Shown: one piece after another, positions 1-7,960 of the stretch
Layout: the number at the start of each line of letters is the position of its first letter
Position numbering within the stretch: the first letter of the stretch is position 1
Assembly (NCBI RefSeq): GCF_022538185.1
Contig: NZ_JAKYXC010000002.1
Span: forward strand, 248,001 to 312,000
Origin: Microbacterium sp. CFH 31415
Lineage (GTDB): Bacteria; Actinomycetota; Actinomycetes; Actinomycetales; Microbacteriaceae
Length of the DNA stretch: 64,000 nucleotides
Direction: 5' to 3'
The notes under the pieces: generated by a model
Seen by the model: the letters and a program-made list of their open reading frames with translations, nothing else
What the model was told of the DNA's origin: nothing
The model's database searches: none
Program-made: the position numbers and the translations under genes

Positions 1-290
1 CGCCGGGACCGCGGCTGTGGGATCTGGCGTACCTGGCGTACCGGCTCGTTCCGTTCGCCGAGGACGCGGTGGGTGCCGACGGTCTGGACACGGATCGCAG
101 GCTCGCGCAGCTGTTCGACGCGTACGGCATGCAGTTCACCGAGGCGGAGATCCTGGATGTCATGGCGCAGCGGCTCGACGACCTCGCGGCCTTCACGCGC
201 GACCGCGCGGACGAGACCGGGCGCGCCGACTTCCTCGAGCACGCGGCTATGTATGAGCGGGACGCCGCGGCTCTGCGCCTGCGTTGCTGA
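1..290 (+). CDS. Aminoglycoside phosphotransferase-like protein, C-terminal part
   Basis: Only the last 95 or so residues are present; the gene enters from the left edge and its reading frame starts at base 3. The visible part begins with a WDLAYLAYRLVPF segment, which resembles the region after the catalytic loop in aminoglycoside phosphotransferase (APH/choline kinase) fold proteins, followed by a helical tail ending at a TGA. The catalytic HGDLxxxN and DxD motifs lie outside the window, so the substrate cannot be judged. Such proteins are common in actinobacteria and often are not antibiotic kinases. It is convergent with the exporter gene that follows. Confidence 0.6.
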   Translation, partial: PGPRLWDLAYLAYRLVPFAEDAVGADGLDTDRRLAQLFDAYGMQFTEAEILDVMAQRLDDLAAFTRDRADETGRADFLEHAAMYERDAAALRLRC

Positions 291-309
291 GTCAGCCGCG
301 CCGCCCAGG

Positions 310-1734
310 TCAGGCGGCTGCGTCGACGTCGTCGGGAAGTCGCCGCCGTGGCCGCAGCGACGGGAACGTGGCGACGGCGAGGAGAGTCGCTGCTGCCGCG
401 GCGATCGCCGCTGCGAGGTGGGCGGCGGAGAGCCCTGCTTCGGCTGCAGCGAGGTCGGTGCCGCCGGCGGTGAGCACGGCGGCGCGGCGATAGGCGTCGA
501 CGGCGCCGAACGCCGCGATGCCGATGGCGCCGCCGATCTGGGCCGTCGAGGACGCGAGACCCGAGCTGACGCCCGCGTTGCGCGCGGCCATGCCGCTGGA
601 GATCACCAGCGTGGTCGGGGTGAAGCTGAAGGCCACTCCGGCGGCTGCGATGACGAGAACGGGGAGCACTCGCCAGACGTACGGCGCGCCGTAGTCGATG
701 GTCGCGAACAGCAGATGCGCGACGACGAGCAGGATCAGCCCGATGACCGTCACCTTCTCCGGTCCGAAACGGGCGAGTGCGCGGGGGAGAACCAGGGTGC
801 TGATGGCGAAGCCGGCGAGCGAGGTGGGGAGCATGGCGAGACCGGCGACCGCGGGGTCGTAGTCGAGCACCTGCTGAATGAGCAGCGCGACCAGCACGAA
901 GCACGCGATCCGCGCGCCGCCGCCGAGCAGGTTGACGACGATGCCTCCGGCGACGCGCGGTTCGCGCAGGGCCGGGAGGGAAAGGACGGGGTCCGATGAG
1001 CGGAGCTCGACGAGCACGAAGCCGATCCCGGCGGCGAGGGCGACGACCGCCGCGACGACGACCTCGACAGATGCGAGTCCCGCGTGAGGGATACTCAGAA
1101 CGCCGTAGACAACGGCGCCGGCCGCGAGGGTGATGAGAGCCGCACCCGTGCCGTCGAAGGTGCGACGCGTCGCCGGCGTGTCGCGCTCGAGTCGGAGCCG
1201 GCCCGCGACGACGACGAGAGCGGCGGCCGCGGCGGTGACGAACATGACGCTCTGCCAGCCGAACGCGCCGGTGAGGATGCCGCCGACGGTGACACCGAGC
1301 GCGCCGCCCGCGGTGGATGCCGCGCCCCACCACGCCATCGTCTTCGTCTTCGTCGTCCCGGAGAAGGTCGCGAGGATGACGGACATGGCCGCAGGGCTGA
1401 GCATGGCCGACCCCGCGCCCTGCACCAGGCGCGCAAGCACGAGCATCGTCTCGTCGGCAGCGAAGCCGCCGAGGACCGAGCCGGCGGCGAGCACGGTGGC
1501 GCCGATGAGGAACATGCGCCGCCGTCCGAAGACGTCGGCGGCGCGTCCGGAGATCAGCAGCAGACCGCCGAAGGTCAGGAAGTAGGCGTTGAGCACCCAC
1601 GCGGTGCCGACGGCCGTGAGTCCGAGGTCCTCGGCGATGGACGGCAGCGCGACGTTGAGGATGCTGGAGTCCAGCATCACGACGAGCTGTGCGGCGACGA
1701 GGGTCAGGACCAGCGGCAGATTGCGTTCACGCAT
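310..1734 (-). CDS. DHA2-family MFS drug exporter, 14 TM
   Basis: This is a proton-driven multidrug efflux permease of the EmrB/QacA (DHA2) type in the cytoplasmic membrane. I chose the ATG at 1734 (474 aa) because it is followed at once by the first membrane helix and the DHA2 motif DSSILNVALPSIAEDLGL. A motif-A loop (GRAADVFGRRR) follows helix 2 and a GG-rich motif C (ALGVTVGGILTGAFG) lies in helix 5. The frame stays open upstream to 1893, but that 53-residue extension looks unlike a transporter N terminus. The gene is divergent from an AraC/GyrI-type regulator, which suggests ligand-induced control. The substrate is unknown. Confidence 0.85.
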   Translation of the reverse strand: MRERNLPLVLTLVAAQLVVMLDSSILNVALPSIAEDLGLTAVGTAWVLNAYFLTFGGLLLISGRAADVFGRRRMFLIGATVLAAGSVLGGFAADETMLVLARLVQGAGSAMLSPAAMSVILATFSGTTKTKTMAWWGAASTAGGALGVTVGGILTGAFGWQSVMFVTAAAAALVVVAGRLRLERDTPATRRTFDGTGAALITLAAGAVVYGVLSIPHAGLASVEVVVAAVVALAAGIGFVLVELRSSDPVLSLPALREPRVAGGIVVNLLGGGARIACFVLVALLIQQVLDYDPAVAGLAMLPTSLAGFAISTLVLPRALARFGPEKVTVIGLILLVVAHLLFATIDYGAPYVWRVLPVLVIAAAGVAFSFTPTTLVISSGMAARNAGVSSGLASSTAQIGGAIGIAAFGAVDAYRRAAVLTAGGTDLAAAEAGLSAAHLAAAIAAAAATLLAVATFPSLRPRRRLPDDVDAAA

Positions 1735-1882
1735 GGGCAGTCGACTCCAGGGCTGGCAGTACGCGGCGCGGATCACCGACACGACGCCGGCCAGCCGATC
1801 CGCGACAGCGACGATACCCGCGCGCGACGCGTCCTGCTCAACCGAGGAGAATCGGACGTGCGACCAGAATGGTCTCTCGCCG

Positions 1883-1896
1883 ATAATGCACATTAT
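1883..1896. promoter_or_regulatory. 14-bp palindrome between exporter and AraC-type regulator
   Basis: The sequence ATAATG-CA-CATTAT is a perfect palindrome in the 254-bp space between the divergent exporter and regulator genes. A TTGACA hexamer on the minus strand abuts it (1894-1899). It is A/T-rich in a G/C-rich region, so it is a candidate operator or promoter core. Which protein binds it is not shown. Confidence 0.4.
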
Positions 1897-1988
1897 GTCA
1901 ACTCGCGTTTCTGAACCGACAGAAGCGGTCCGGGATCATCGGGCGCGCCCCCGCTTCCCCGCGCAGGCTGGTATCTGAAGGAGGAACC

Positions 1989-2855
1989 GTGATCGCATCG
2001 CTCAATCGCACGGTCGAGTTCGTCGAGGATCATCTCACCGACGACATCGACCTCGCGGCCCTCGCACGCGACGCCGGCACGACCGAGTATCACCTCCGCC
2101 GGATGTTCTCATCGCTCGCCGGGATGCCGCTTTCCGAGTATGTGCGCCGTCGGCGGATGACGGCTGCTGCGGCAGATGTGGTCTCCGGCGACGAACTGCT
2201 CACGATCGCGGTGCGCTACGGCTACGGCTCGACCGAGGCGTTCGCGCGCGCGTTCTGCGCCGTGCACGGCGTCGGCCCCGGCGACGTGCGCCGCGACGGC
2301 GGTCCCCTTCGCTCACAGCCGCAACTCAGGTTCCGCCTGACCGTCGAAGGGAACTCCCCCATGGACACCCGTATCGCAGATCGCCCCGCCTTCCGCCTGG
2401 TGGGCCACGCCGCGCGCGTGCCGCTCATCCACGACGGCGCCAACCCGCACATCCAAGCGCACATCGCGGGTCTTCCCGCGGAGGCGCATGCGCGCCTCAA
2501 GGCACTGAGCGACACCGAGCCCGCCGGCATCCTGCAGGTGAGCGACGACGTCGCGCCCGACTACACCGAAGGCAGCGAGCTCACCTATCTCCACGGCGTG
2601 GCCGTGAGAGCGGACTCGGCTGTTCCGGACGACCTCGACACCATCGAGGTGCCCGCGGGATCGTGGGCGGTGTTCCGTGTGGACGGCGACTACCCCGCCG
2701 CGCTGCAGTCGACGTGGGCGGCGACGGCGACCGATTGGTTCCCCTCGAACCCGTGGCGCCTTCGCCCGGGCCCGTCGATGGTCGCCGTGCTCGACCGCTC
2801 CCCCGACTTCGCCACCGCGACGTGCGAGCTCTGGCTGCCCGTGGAGCGGGCGTAG
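1989..2855 (+). CDS. AraC-family regulator with GyrI-like ligand domain
   Basis: This is a 288-aa transcription regulator. Residues 1-105 form two AraC-type helix-turn-helix units (DIDLAALARDAGTTEYHLRR, then AVRYGYGSTEAFARAF). From about residue 118 a GyrI-like small-molecule-binding domain follows, as in Rob and BmrR-type sensors. The start is a GTG at 1989 preceded by a strong AAGGAGGA ribosome site about four bases upstream. Its divergence from the DHA2 exporter suggests that it senses an exported compound and controls that gene. The pairing is inference; the domains are clear. Confidence 0.85.
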   Translation: MIASLNRTVEFVEDHLTDDIDLAALARDAGTTEYHLRRMFSSLAGMPLSEYVRRRRMTAAAADVVSGDELLTIAVRYGYGSTEAFARAFCAVHGVGPGDVRRDGGPLRSQPQLRFRLTVEGNSPMDTRIADRPAFRLVGHAARVPLIHDGANPHIQAHIAGLPAEAHARLKALSDTEPAGILQVSDDVAPDYTEGSELTYLHGVAVRADSAVPDDLDTIEVPAGSWAVFRVDGDYPAALQSTWAATATDWFPSNPWRLRPGPSMVAVLDRSPDFATATCELWLPVERA

Positions 2856-2894
2856 CGGGCCCGATGCCGCAGACTGCTCGTCGCCGCGGACGGC

Positions 2895-2931
2895 GAACGG
2901 GGGCGGAGCCTTCGCGGCCCCGCCCCCGTTC
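2895..2931. terminator. Bidirectional terminator hairpin
   Basis: A perfect 12-bp stem (GAACGGGGGCGG pairing with CCGCCCCCGTTC) with a 13-base loop that can fold further lies between the convergent AraC-type regulator and DUF6458 gene. No long T-run follows, but the position fits a terminator serving both strands. Confidence 0.75.
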
Positions 2932-2945
2932 GAACGATGGTGCGG

Positions 2946-3209
2946 TCAGAGACCGACGGTGTCATCCGGCGTGGTCGTCGACCGGCGGGTCACCCGCTCG
3001 TTGGCGGTCGGGTCGACTGCGGTGTGCGTCACCGATTCCGAACGGCGGCGGCGGGCCATCAGGACGATTCCGACGAGGAAGATCACCAGGCCGGCACCCA
3101 TCAGGATGTAGCCGATCATGTCGAGGTTCACCCATTCGACTTCCACGTTCACCGCGAACGCAAGGATGGCGCCGATGGCGAACAGTGCGATTCCTGCTCC
3201 GATGCTCAT
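2946..3209 (-). CDS. DUF6458 small membrane protein
   Basis: This 87-aa protein has two predicted membrane helices (about residues 3-20 and 31-51) joined by a short VEVEWVNLDMIGY loop, then a basic RRRR stretch and a polar cytoplasmic tail. The pattern matches the actinobacterial family DUF6458, which has no known function. The ATG at 3209 follows an AAGGAA ribosome site. The gene stands alone between a regulator and the pseudouridine pair. Confidence 0.8.
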   Translation of the reverse strand: MSIGAGIALFAIGAILAFAVNVEVEWVNLDMIGYILMGAGLVIFLVGIVLMARRRRSESVTHTAVDPTANERVTRRSTTTPDDTVGL

Positions 3210-3463
3210 GCGAGGTTCCTTTCCGGGGCACGGCGATCGGCCCTCCCCTGTGTTCGGGACGCAACCGTCCCGACAGATACGCTCCCCGATCCGCCGAACC
3301 TCGTGCAGGGGGTTGACAATCCTCCGGTTTCAGGGCATCTGCATTCCGTCCACCATCGCCGGCTGTCGTCGACCGAACACTCACGTGTCCTCGGCCCCCG
3401 CGCCGATCCACGGGACCCGGACCCGGGCTTTGTATGGTGGCGGTACCCGTCGGAAGGATGCCC

Positions 3464-4378
3464 GTGCCCTCTCCCCTCGCCATCTCGCCCGAGGTCCGCG
3501 CCGCGGTTGCCGCGGGCGACCCCGTGCTCGCGCTCGAGTCGACGATCTTCACCCACGGGCTGCCGAGGCCGCGCAATCTCGACGTCGCCCTTGAGGCCGA
3601 GGATCGGGTGCGCTCCCTCGGCGTGGTGCCCGCGACGATCGGCGTGATCGACGGCCGGCCCACCGTCGGCCTTTCGACCGCCGAGATCGAGCGTCTGTCC
3701 ACGAGCGATGACGTCGTGAAGGCGAGTCTGCGCGACGTGCCTGTCCTCGCCGCGCGGGGACGCAGCGCCGGCACGACGGTCGCCGCGACGGCATACCTCG
3801 CCCACCTCGCGGGAGTGAGGGTCTTCTCCACCGGGGGCCTCGGGGGCGTGCATCGCGAGGCGCAGCGGACCTTCGACGAGAGCGCCGATCTCGGCACGCT
3901 CGCGACGCTCCCGCTCATCGTCGTGAGCGCGGGGGTCAAGTCGATCCTGGATATCCCGCTGACGCTCGAACGGCTCGAGACGCTGAACCTGGCTGTCGTC
4001 GGCTATCGCACCACCGACTACCCCGGCTTCTACATCGCCGACTCCGGGCACGACATCGAGCACGCGGTCGACTCCCCCGCTGAGATCGCCGAGATCGCCC
4101 GCTCGCGCGACGGTCTCGGCATCCGTTCCACCCTTCTGGTCGCGAACCCGGTCGCCGCCGACCACCAGCTCGACCCGGCCCTCCACGACCAGGTGCTCTC
4201 CCGCGCGCTCGCGTCGGCCGAGGCCCAGGGCGTGACGGGTCACGACACCACCCCGTTCCTCCTCGATTTCCTGCAGCGCGAGACGGGCGGGCGCAGTCTC
4301 GACGCCAACGTCGAGGTCTACCGCGGCAACGTCGAACTCGGTGCGCTCATCGCCCGCGCATTGGCGGACCGCGCCTGA
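3464..4378 (+). CDS. psuG: Pseudouridine-5'-phosphate glycosidase
   Basis: This enzyme reversibly splits pseudouridine 5'-phosphate into uracil and ribose 5-phosphate in pseudouridine salvage. It is about 304 aa, the usual length. Recognisable family segments are ALESTIFTHGLPRPRN near the N terminus, VPATIGVIDGRPTVGL, and the glycine-rich FSTGGLGGVHR. I prefer the GTG at 3464 because GGAAGGA lies five bases before it; the in-frame ATG at 3458 would sit inside that ribosome site. The stop overlaps the next start (TGATG), so the kinase that supplies its substrate is translationally coupled to it. Confidence 0.9.
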   Translation: MPSPLAISPEVRAAVAAGDPVLALESTIFTHGLPRPRNLDVALEAEDRVRSLGVVPATIGVIDGRPTVGLSTAEIERLSTSDDVVKASLRDVPVLAARGRSAGTTVAATAYLAHLAGVRVFSTGGLGGVHREAQRTFDESADLGTLATLPLIVVSAGVKSILDIPLTLERLETLNLAVVGYRTTDYPGFYIADSGHDIEHAVDSPAEIAEIARSRDGLGIRSTLLVANPVAADHQLDPALHDQVLSRALASAEAQGVTGHDTTPFLLDFLQRETGGRSLDANVEVYRGNVELGALIARALADRA

Positions 4379-5217
4379 TGCTCGCGGTCATCGGCGACCT
4401 GATCGCCGACCTGATCGTGCTCGGGGGCTCCTCGCTCGAACGGGGCACCGATAATCCCGCGGAGGTGCGTATCACGCGCGGAGGAAGTGCCGCCAACGTG
4501 GCGGTCGCCGCCGCGCCGCGGCATCCCGTGCGCTTCATCGGCCGGGTGGGCGACGACACCATCGGCCGCGTCCTCGTCGCCGAGATGGCTGCGGCCGGAG
4601 TCGACGTGCGGGTGCAGCGGGAAGGACGCACGGGTGCGATCGTCGTCCTCGTCGACGCCGACGGAGAGCGAACCATGATCACCGACCGGGGCGCAGCCGC
4701 AGACCTCGCCGCGATCGATCCCGAATGGCTCGCCGGCGTCGACTGGGTGCATCTGCCGCTGTACGGCTTCGCCGAGCCCGCCTCGAGAACGGCGGTGACG
4801 GATGCCGCGGCCGCCGCAAGACGCACCGGGGCGCGTGTCAGCCTCGACCTCTCGAGCGTCGCCACGATGCGCGACCTCGGTGCGGCACGGCTCCAGCGCA
4901 TCGTCGACGACCTCGCGCCGGCGGTCGTGTTCGCCAACGCCGAGGAGGCTCGCACGGCGACCGCGCTCGACCTGGATCTGACGGGTGCCGTGTTCGTGGT
5001 GAAGCGCGGCGGCGACCCCGTGGTCGTGATCGAGGGCGACTCCCGCGTCGAGGTGCCGGTGGACCGGGTCGAGGACGTGCTCGACTCGACCGGCGCCGGC
5101 GACGCGTTCGCGGCGGGCTGCATCACCGCCACGCTGTCGGGTGCCGACCCGCGTGAGAGCGCCCGCGCCGGCAGCCAGCTCGCGATGAGCGCGCTGCGCC
5201 GCGCGGGCGCTCTGTGA
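4378..5217 (+). CDS. PfkB-family kinase, probable pseudouridine kinase
   Basis: This 279-aa ribokinase-like sugar or nucleoside kinase begins with the family's N-terminal AVIGDLIADLIV and RGGSAANVAVA segment and carries the C-terminal PfkB signature DSTGAGDAFAAG (Asp catalytic base) at about residues 235-246. It overlaps psuG by one base. That neighbour makes pseudouridine the most likely substrate, giving pseudouridine 5'-phosphate for PsuG. In other bacteria psuK and psuG are paired in the same way. Substrate choice rests on context; PfkB membership is certain. Confidence 0.85.
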   Translation: MLAVIGDLIADLIVLGGSSLERGTDNPAEVRITRGGSAANVAVAAAPRHPVRFIGRVGDDTIGRVLVAEMAAAGVDVRVQREGRTGAIVVLVDADGERTMITDRGAAADLAAIDPEWLAGVDWVHLPLYGFAEPASRTAVTDAAAAARRTGARVSLDLSSVATMRDLGAARLQRIVDDLAPAVVFANAEEARTATALDLDLTGAVFVVKRGGDPVVVIEGDSRVEVPVDRVEDVLDSTGAGDAFAAGCITATLSGADPRESARAGSQLAMSALRRAGAL

Positions 5218-5225
5218 CGCGGGGC

Positions 5226-5672
5226 TCAGGCGTCCTGCATCGTCGCGAGCACGCGCTCGATGTCGTCGACGAAGGCGTTGTAGCCCGCGATCGTCGCGGC
5301 GACCTGCTCGTCGGTGAAGTCGGAGCGGTCCTGGCGGATGGTGAGCCTGGTGCCGCCATCGACCTCTTCGAGGTCGAACAGCACGGGCAGCCCGACGTCG
5401 TCGCCCGGCTGATCGGTCAGCGTCATCGCGAGGTGCGCGGGAGGCTCGACGACCTGGTACTCCCCCGACCAGTGGATGCGATGGCCGTCGGGCAGATGCA
5501 TCACCGCACGGAAGGCGCCCCCCGGACGCACGTCCATGGTCAGCGTGTCCTGGGGCACCTCGACGGCAGCGGTGCCGAACCACACTGCGAAATGCTCGGG
5601 CGTGGTGATCGCCTCGAACACGAGTTCGCGCGGCGCGTTCAGCGTGCGGGTGACGGTGAAGTACTCAGTCAT
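5226..5672 (-). CDS. SRPBCC (AHSA1/CalC-type) protein
   Basis: This 148-aa helix-grip-fold protein resembles the Aha1/CalC branch: FTVTRTLNAPRELVFEAITTPEHFAVWFG at the N terminus, a central strand set and a long C-terminal helix. The family binds hydrophobic ligands, and the function here is unknown. The ATG at 5672 has an AGGAGA ribosome site and overlaps the end of the upstream ArsR-type gene by 8 bases. ArsR/AHSA1 pairs are very common, so this is probably the target gene of that regulator. It is convergent with the PfkB kinase, 8 bases away. Confidence 0.85.
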   Translation of the reverse strand: MTEYFTVTRTLNAPRELVFEAITTPEHFAVWFGTAAVEVPQDTLTMDVRPGGAFRAVMHLPDGHRIHWSGEYQVVEPPAHLAMTLTDQPGDDVGLPVLFDLEEVDGGTRLTIRQDRSDFTDEQVAATIAGYNAFVDDIERVLATMQDA

Positions 5673-6042
5673 GATCGTTCTCCTGATGGGCCTGGTCGTG
5701 CTGGTCGGGCGCCGAGGGTGAGAGCTGTTGAAGGGCGTTGAGGTACTGGTCCAGGGCGCCGACACTGTCCTCCCAGAACTGCGCGTAGTTCTCGATCCAG
5801 CGGGATGCCGCGGCCAGGGGCCGCGCGTCGAGCCGCGCAGGTCGGTACTGCGCGTCCCTGCCCCGAGTGACGAGCCCCGCCCCTTCCAGCACGCGCAGGT
5901 GCTTCGAAACGGCGGCGAACGTCATGTCGAACGGCGCCGCGAGCTCGCCGACGTTCGCCTCTCCCCCGCTGAGTCGCTCGAGGATAGCGCGTCGCGTGGG
6001 GTCGGCGAGGGCCGAGAAGGTGCGGCTCAGCTGGTCGGTCAT
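5665..6042 (-). CDS. ArsR/SmtB-family HTH regulator
   Basis: This is a 125-aa winged-helix repressor. The core runs RTFSALADPTRRAILERL, then a recognition helix in DMTFAAVSKHLRVLEGAGLV. There are no cysteine-based metal sites, so it belongs with the many metal-independent members that accompany AHSA1 genes. ATG 6042 with GAGG five bases upstream is preferred over the GTG at 6048. The upstream region carries a clear promoter overlapped by an inverted repeat (6055-6091), consistent with autorepression of the two-gene operon. Confidence 0.87.
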   Translation of the reverse strand: MTDQLSRTFSALADPTRRAILERLSGGEANVGELAAPFDMTFAAVSKHLRVLEGAGLVTRGRDAQYRPARLDARPLAAASRWIENYAQFWEDSVGALDQYLNALQQLSPSAPDQHDQAHQENDHD

Positions 6043-6054
6043 GATCACCTCGTT

Positions 6055-6091
6055 TATTCAACTGCTCGGTACAGTACCTACCGGTTGAATA
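6055..6091. promoter_or_regulatory. Inverted-repeat operator over the ArsR/AHSA1 promoter
   Basis: TATTCAAC at 6055-6062 and its exact complement GTTGAATA at 6084-6091 flank a second small palindrome, GGTAC-A-GTACC (6069-6079). One outer arm is in the promoter spacer and the other at about +2 to +9, which is the usual placement for a repressor that blocks RNA polymerase. The likely binder is the adjacent ArsR-type protein. Confidence 0.6.
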
Positions 6092-6099
6092 CTTGTCAA
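6071..6099 (-). promoter_or_regulatory. Promoter of the ArsR/AHSA1 operon
   Basis: On the minus strand a perfect -35 TTGACA (6094-6099) is separated by exactly 17 bases from a -10 TACTGT (6071-6076). Transcription would begin near 6064, about 20 bases before the ATG. It is the best housekeeping-type promoter I can read in the window. Confidence 0.75.
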
Positions 6100-6118
6100 G
6101 GATGTCGCCGCATCACGG

Positions 6119-6124
6119 TACGGT
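6119..6124 (+). promoter_or_regulatory. -10 box, likely leaderless promoter of DHFR-like gene
   Basis: TACGGT ends six bases before the ATG at 6131, so the predicted start of transcription is the A of the ATG. No Shine-Dalgarno sequence is present and no consensus -35 is seen. Confidence 0.45.
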
Positions 6125-6130
6125 GACGGA

Positions 6131-6700
6131 ATGGCCCGCGTGATCTTCTACACCGCCACCACCCTCAACGGCTTCCTGGCAGACGATGACGACTCTCTCG
6201 ACTGGCTCTTCGCGGCACCAGGCGGCGAAGGCGGCGACAGCGACTTCATGGACTTCCTCTCCGGCATCGGCGTCCTCGTGCAGGGGTCGGCGACGTATGA
6301 GTGGGTGCTCCGGCACGAGCACCTCGTGGATCACCCCGAGAAGTGGCCGGCGTACTACGGCGCACGTCCGACGTTCGTGTTCACCGGTCGGGAGCTGCCG
6401 GACGTGCCGGGTGCCGACATCCGCTTCATCCGCGGCGACGTGACGGACGCTTGGCCCGCGATCCGCGCGGCTGCGGGCGACCGCGACGTATGGATCGTCG
6501 GCGGCGGAGACCTGGCGGGCCAGTTCGCTGACGCGGGCCTGCTCGACGAGATCGTCGTGTCGGTGGCCCCGGCGACGCTGCCCTCGGGCAAACCGCTGCT
6601 CCCCCGCCGCATCGGCCCTGACCGGCTGACCCTCACCGGCGTCCGGCAGGCGGGTGCGTTCGCGGAGCTCACCTATGCAGTCGATGGGATCGGCGGGTGA
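6131..6700 (+). CDS. Dihydrofolate reductase family protein (RibD-C type)
   Basis: This 189-aa protein has the DHFR/RibD C-terminal fold: RVIFYTATTLNGFLA at the N terminus, a long loop with DDDDSLDWLF, FVFTGRELP, and the glycine-rich cofactor segment DVWIVGGGDLAGQF. Members of this YwjB/YyaP-like group are NADPH-dependent reductases of unknown substrate and are not the main folate enzyme. The start is probably leaderless. Its stop overlaps the next gene by four bases (GTGA), so the two form an operon. Confidence 0.85.
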   Translation: MARVIFYTATTLNGFLADDDDSLDWLFAAPGGEGGDSDFMDFLSGIGVLVQGSATYEWVLRHEHLVDHPEKWPAYYGARPTFVFTGRELPDVPGADIRFIRGDVTDAWPAIRAAAGDRDVWIVGGGDLAGQFADAGLLDEIVVSVAPATLPSGKPLLPRRIGPDRLTLTGVRQAGAFAELTYAVDGIGG

Positions 6701-7179
6701 GCGACCGCTGGCGGGGCGTCATCGCGGCGCTCCTCAACCCCGACCTGCGGGTCGTGCTGGCCGAGGCGATGGCCGCACCTCCGCTCACGGCCGCCCGCCG
6801 GGAGCGTGCCGTCGCACGCCTCGCCGGGCTCGGGCTGGTCCGCGAGACCGCCGACGGCCTCATCTTCGCCGACGCCCTGCTGCGCGGCATCCTGGAGGAG
6901 AATCCTGTCTCCAAGGCCACCGGGCCGGCGCGGTTCCTCGACGGCGCGGGTCGCATCGATCGCTTTCCGGTGCAGGACGGCGATCGCCGCGAACTGCTCG
7001 CGTGGGTGGCGACTCACGCGTTCGAACCGGGCGAGGTGCTGAGCGAGCAGCAGACGAATGAGCGCCTGGCGCGGTTCGCCGACGACGTGGCGGGGCTGCG
7101 GAGGCACCTGGTCGACGCCGGACTGCTCGAGCGCACGCGGTCGGGCTCCGAGTACGCACTGGTCGAGTCAGAGGGCTGA
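6697..7179 (+). CDS. DUF2087 domain protein with N-terminal winged-helix-like part
   Basis: This is a 160-aa protein starting at a GTG that overlaps the DHFR-like stop. Residues 1-60 look like a small helix-turn-helix segment (LLNPDLRVVLAEAM, then ERAVARLAGLGLV). Residues 88-155 match DUF2087, with IDRFPVQDGDRRELLAWVAT, the E-x(3)-N motif in VLSEQQTNERLARF and LRRHLVDAGLLER. DUF2087 occurs in regulators and in small proteins of unknown role. It may regulate or act with the upstream reductase. It is convergent with, and overlaps by 12 bases, the SGNH hydrolase gene. Confidence 0.75.
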   Translation: MSDRWRGVIAALLNPDLRVVLAEAMAAPPLTAARRERAVARLAGLGLVRETADGLIFADALLRGILEENPVSKATGPARFLDGAGRIDRFPVQDGDRRELLAWVATHAFEPGEVLSEQQTNERLARFADDVAGLRRHLVDAGLLERTRSGSEYALVESEG

Positions 7180-7929
7180 CGGCGGCACGTCGAACCACTC
7201 GCCGTGCTTGGGCGCGCGCCCATCTCCCGACGAGGTGCCGGTGAGGCGTCGCCGGACCCAGGGCCCGACGTGCTCGCGGTAGTAGGCGGCCCCGCGCGTG
7301 GCCGCGGGCGGCAGCGGTGGCAGCGACCACCACTCCGCCGGAGGCTCCTGCCCGAGCGCCGTGAGCACGCGAGCCGCCACGCGGTGGTGGCCGCGCGAGT
7401 TCATGTGCAGGCGATCCTCCGACCAGTACGGCGGGCTCGACAGCTCGCGATCGGGCCAGTTGAACGCCCGGATGACATCGCCGCGATCGGCGAGCCGCTT
7501 CGCGACGGCGGCCGAGAGCAGGTCGCCGCGCCGCTGGATCACGCGGCTCAGCGGCAGCTGAGCGGAGGGATTGGCGCCGGACAGCACGATGAGCGTCACG
7601 CCTTCCTCATCGCATCGTCGCAGCACGTGGGTGAAGGCGTCGACGATGCGCGAGACGCTGGTGCGGGGCCGCAGCATGTCGTTGCCCCCGCCATTGAAAG
7701 ACAGATGGGTGGGCCGCAGCGCGAGCGCGGGCTCGAGCTGCTGCTCGACGATCGGCCAGACGAGCTTGCCGCGGATCGCGAAGTTCGCGTACTCGACCGG
7801 ATGACCGGAGGCATCCGCCCAGCCTTGCGCGACGAGATCGGCCCAGCCCCGCACGCGACCGTCGGGAAGCTCGTCGCCGACGCCTTCGGTGAACGAGTCG
7901 CCGATCGCGACGTACCGCACGGATGCCAT
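7168..7929 (-). CDS. SGNH/GDSL hydrolase
   Basis: This is a 253-aa esterase or lipase-like hydrolase of the SGNH superfamily. Block I is GDSFTEG with the catalytic Ser at residue 12, block III is GGND, and block V is DRLHMNSRGHH with the Asp/His pair. It lacks a signal peptide, so it is probably cytoplasmic; the substrate could be an acylated sugar or lipid. The ATG at 7929 has no good ribosome site but a -10 box six bases upstream, so a leaderless mRNA is likely. Confidence 0.88.
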   Translation of the reverse strand: MASVRYVAIGDSFTEGVGDELPDGRVRGWADLVAQGWADASGHPVEYANFAIRGKLVWPIVEQQLEPALALRPTHLSFNGGGNDMLRPRTSVSRIVDAFTHVLRRCDEEGVTLIVLSGANPSAQLPLSRVIQRRGDLLSAAVAKRLADRGDVIRAFNWPDRELSSPPYWSEDRLHMNSRGHHRVAARVLTALGQEPPAEWWSLPPLPPAATRGAAYYREHVGPWVRRRLTGTSSGDGRAPKHGEWFDVPPSAL

Positions 7930-7935
7930 CGTCCC

Positions 7936-7941
7936 AGCCTA
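7936..7941 (-). promoter_or_regulatory. -10 box, likely leaderless promoter of SGNH hydrolase
   Basis: TAGGCT on the minus strand ends six bases before the ATG at 7929. The same hexamer at nearly the same distance precedes polA and the DUF885 gene. No consensus -35 is seen. Confidence 0.45.
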
Positions 7942-7960
7942 AGCGCGTTGCGCGACTCGC

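Noticed and set aside
1..290. An aminoglycoside resistance gene at the left edge
   Set aside because: Only the C-terminal part is visible, and most APH-fold proteins in actinobacteria are not resistance enzymes, so no resistance claim can be supported.
310..1893. The first exporter starting at 1893
   Set aside because: The added 53 residues contain no transporter features and the ATG lies inside the palindrome; the ATG at 1734 leads directly into helix 1.
3313..3318. TTGACA as the -35 of a psuG promoter
   Set aside because: No acceptable -10 lies 16-18 bases downstream (CATCTG is poor), and it is more than 140 bases from the start.
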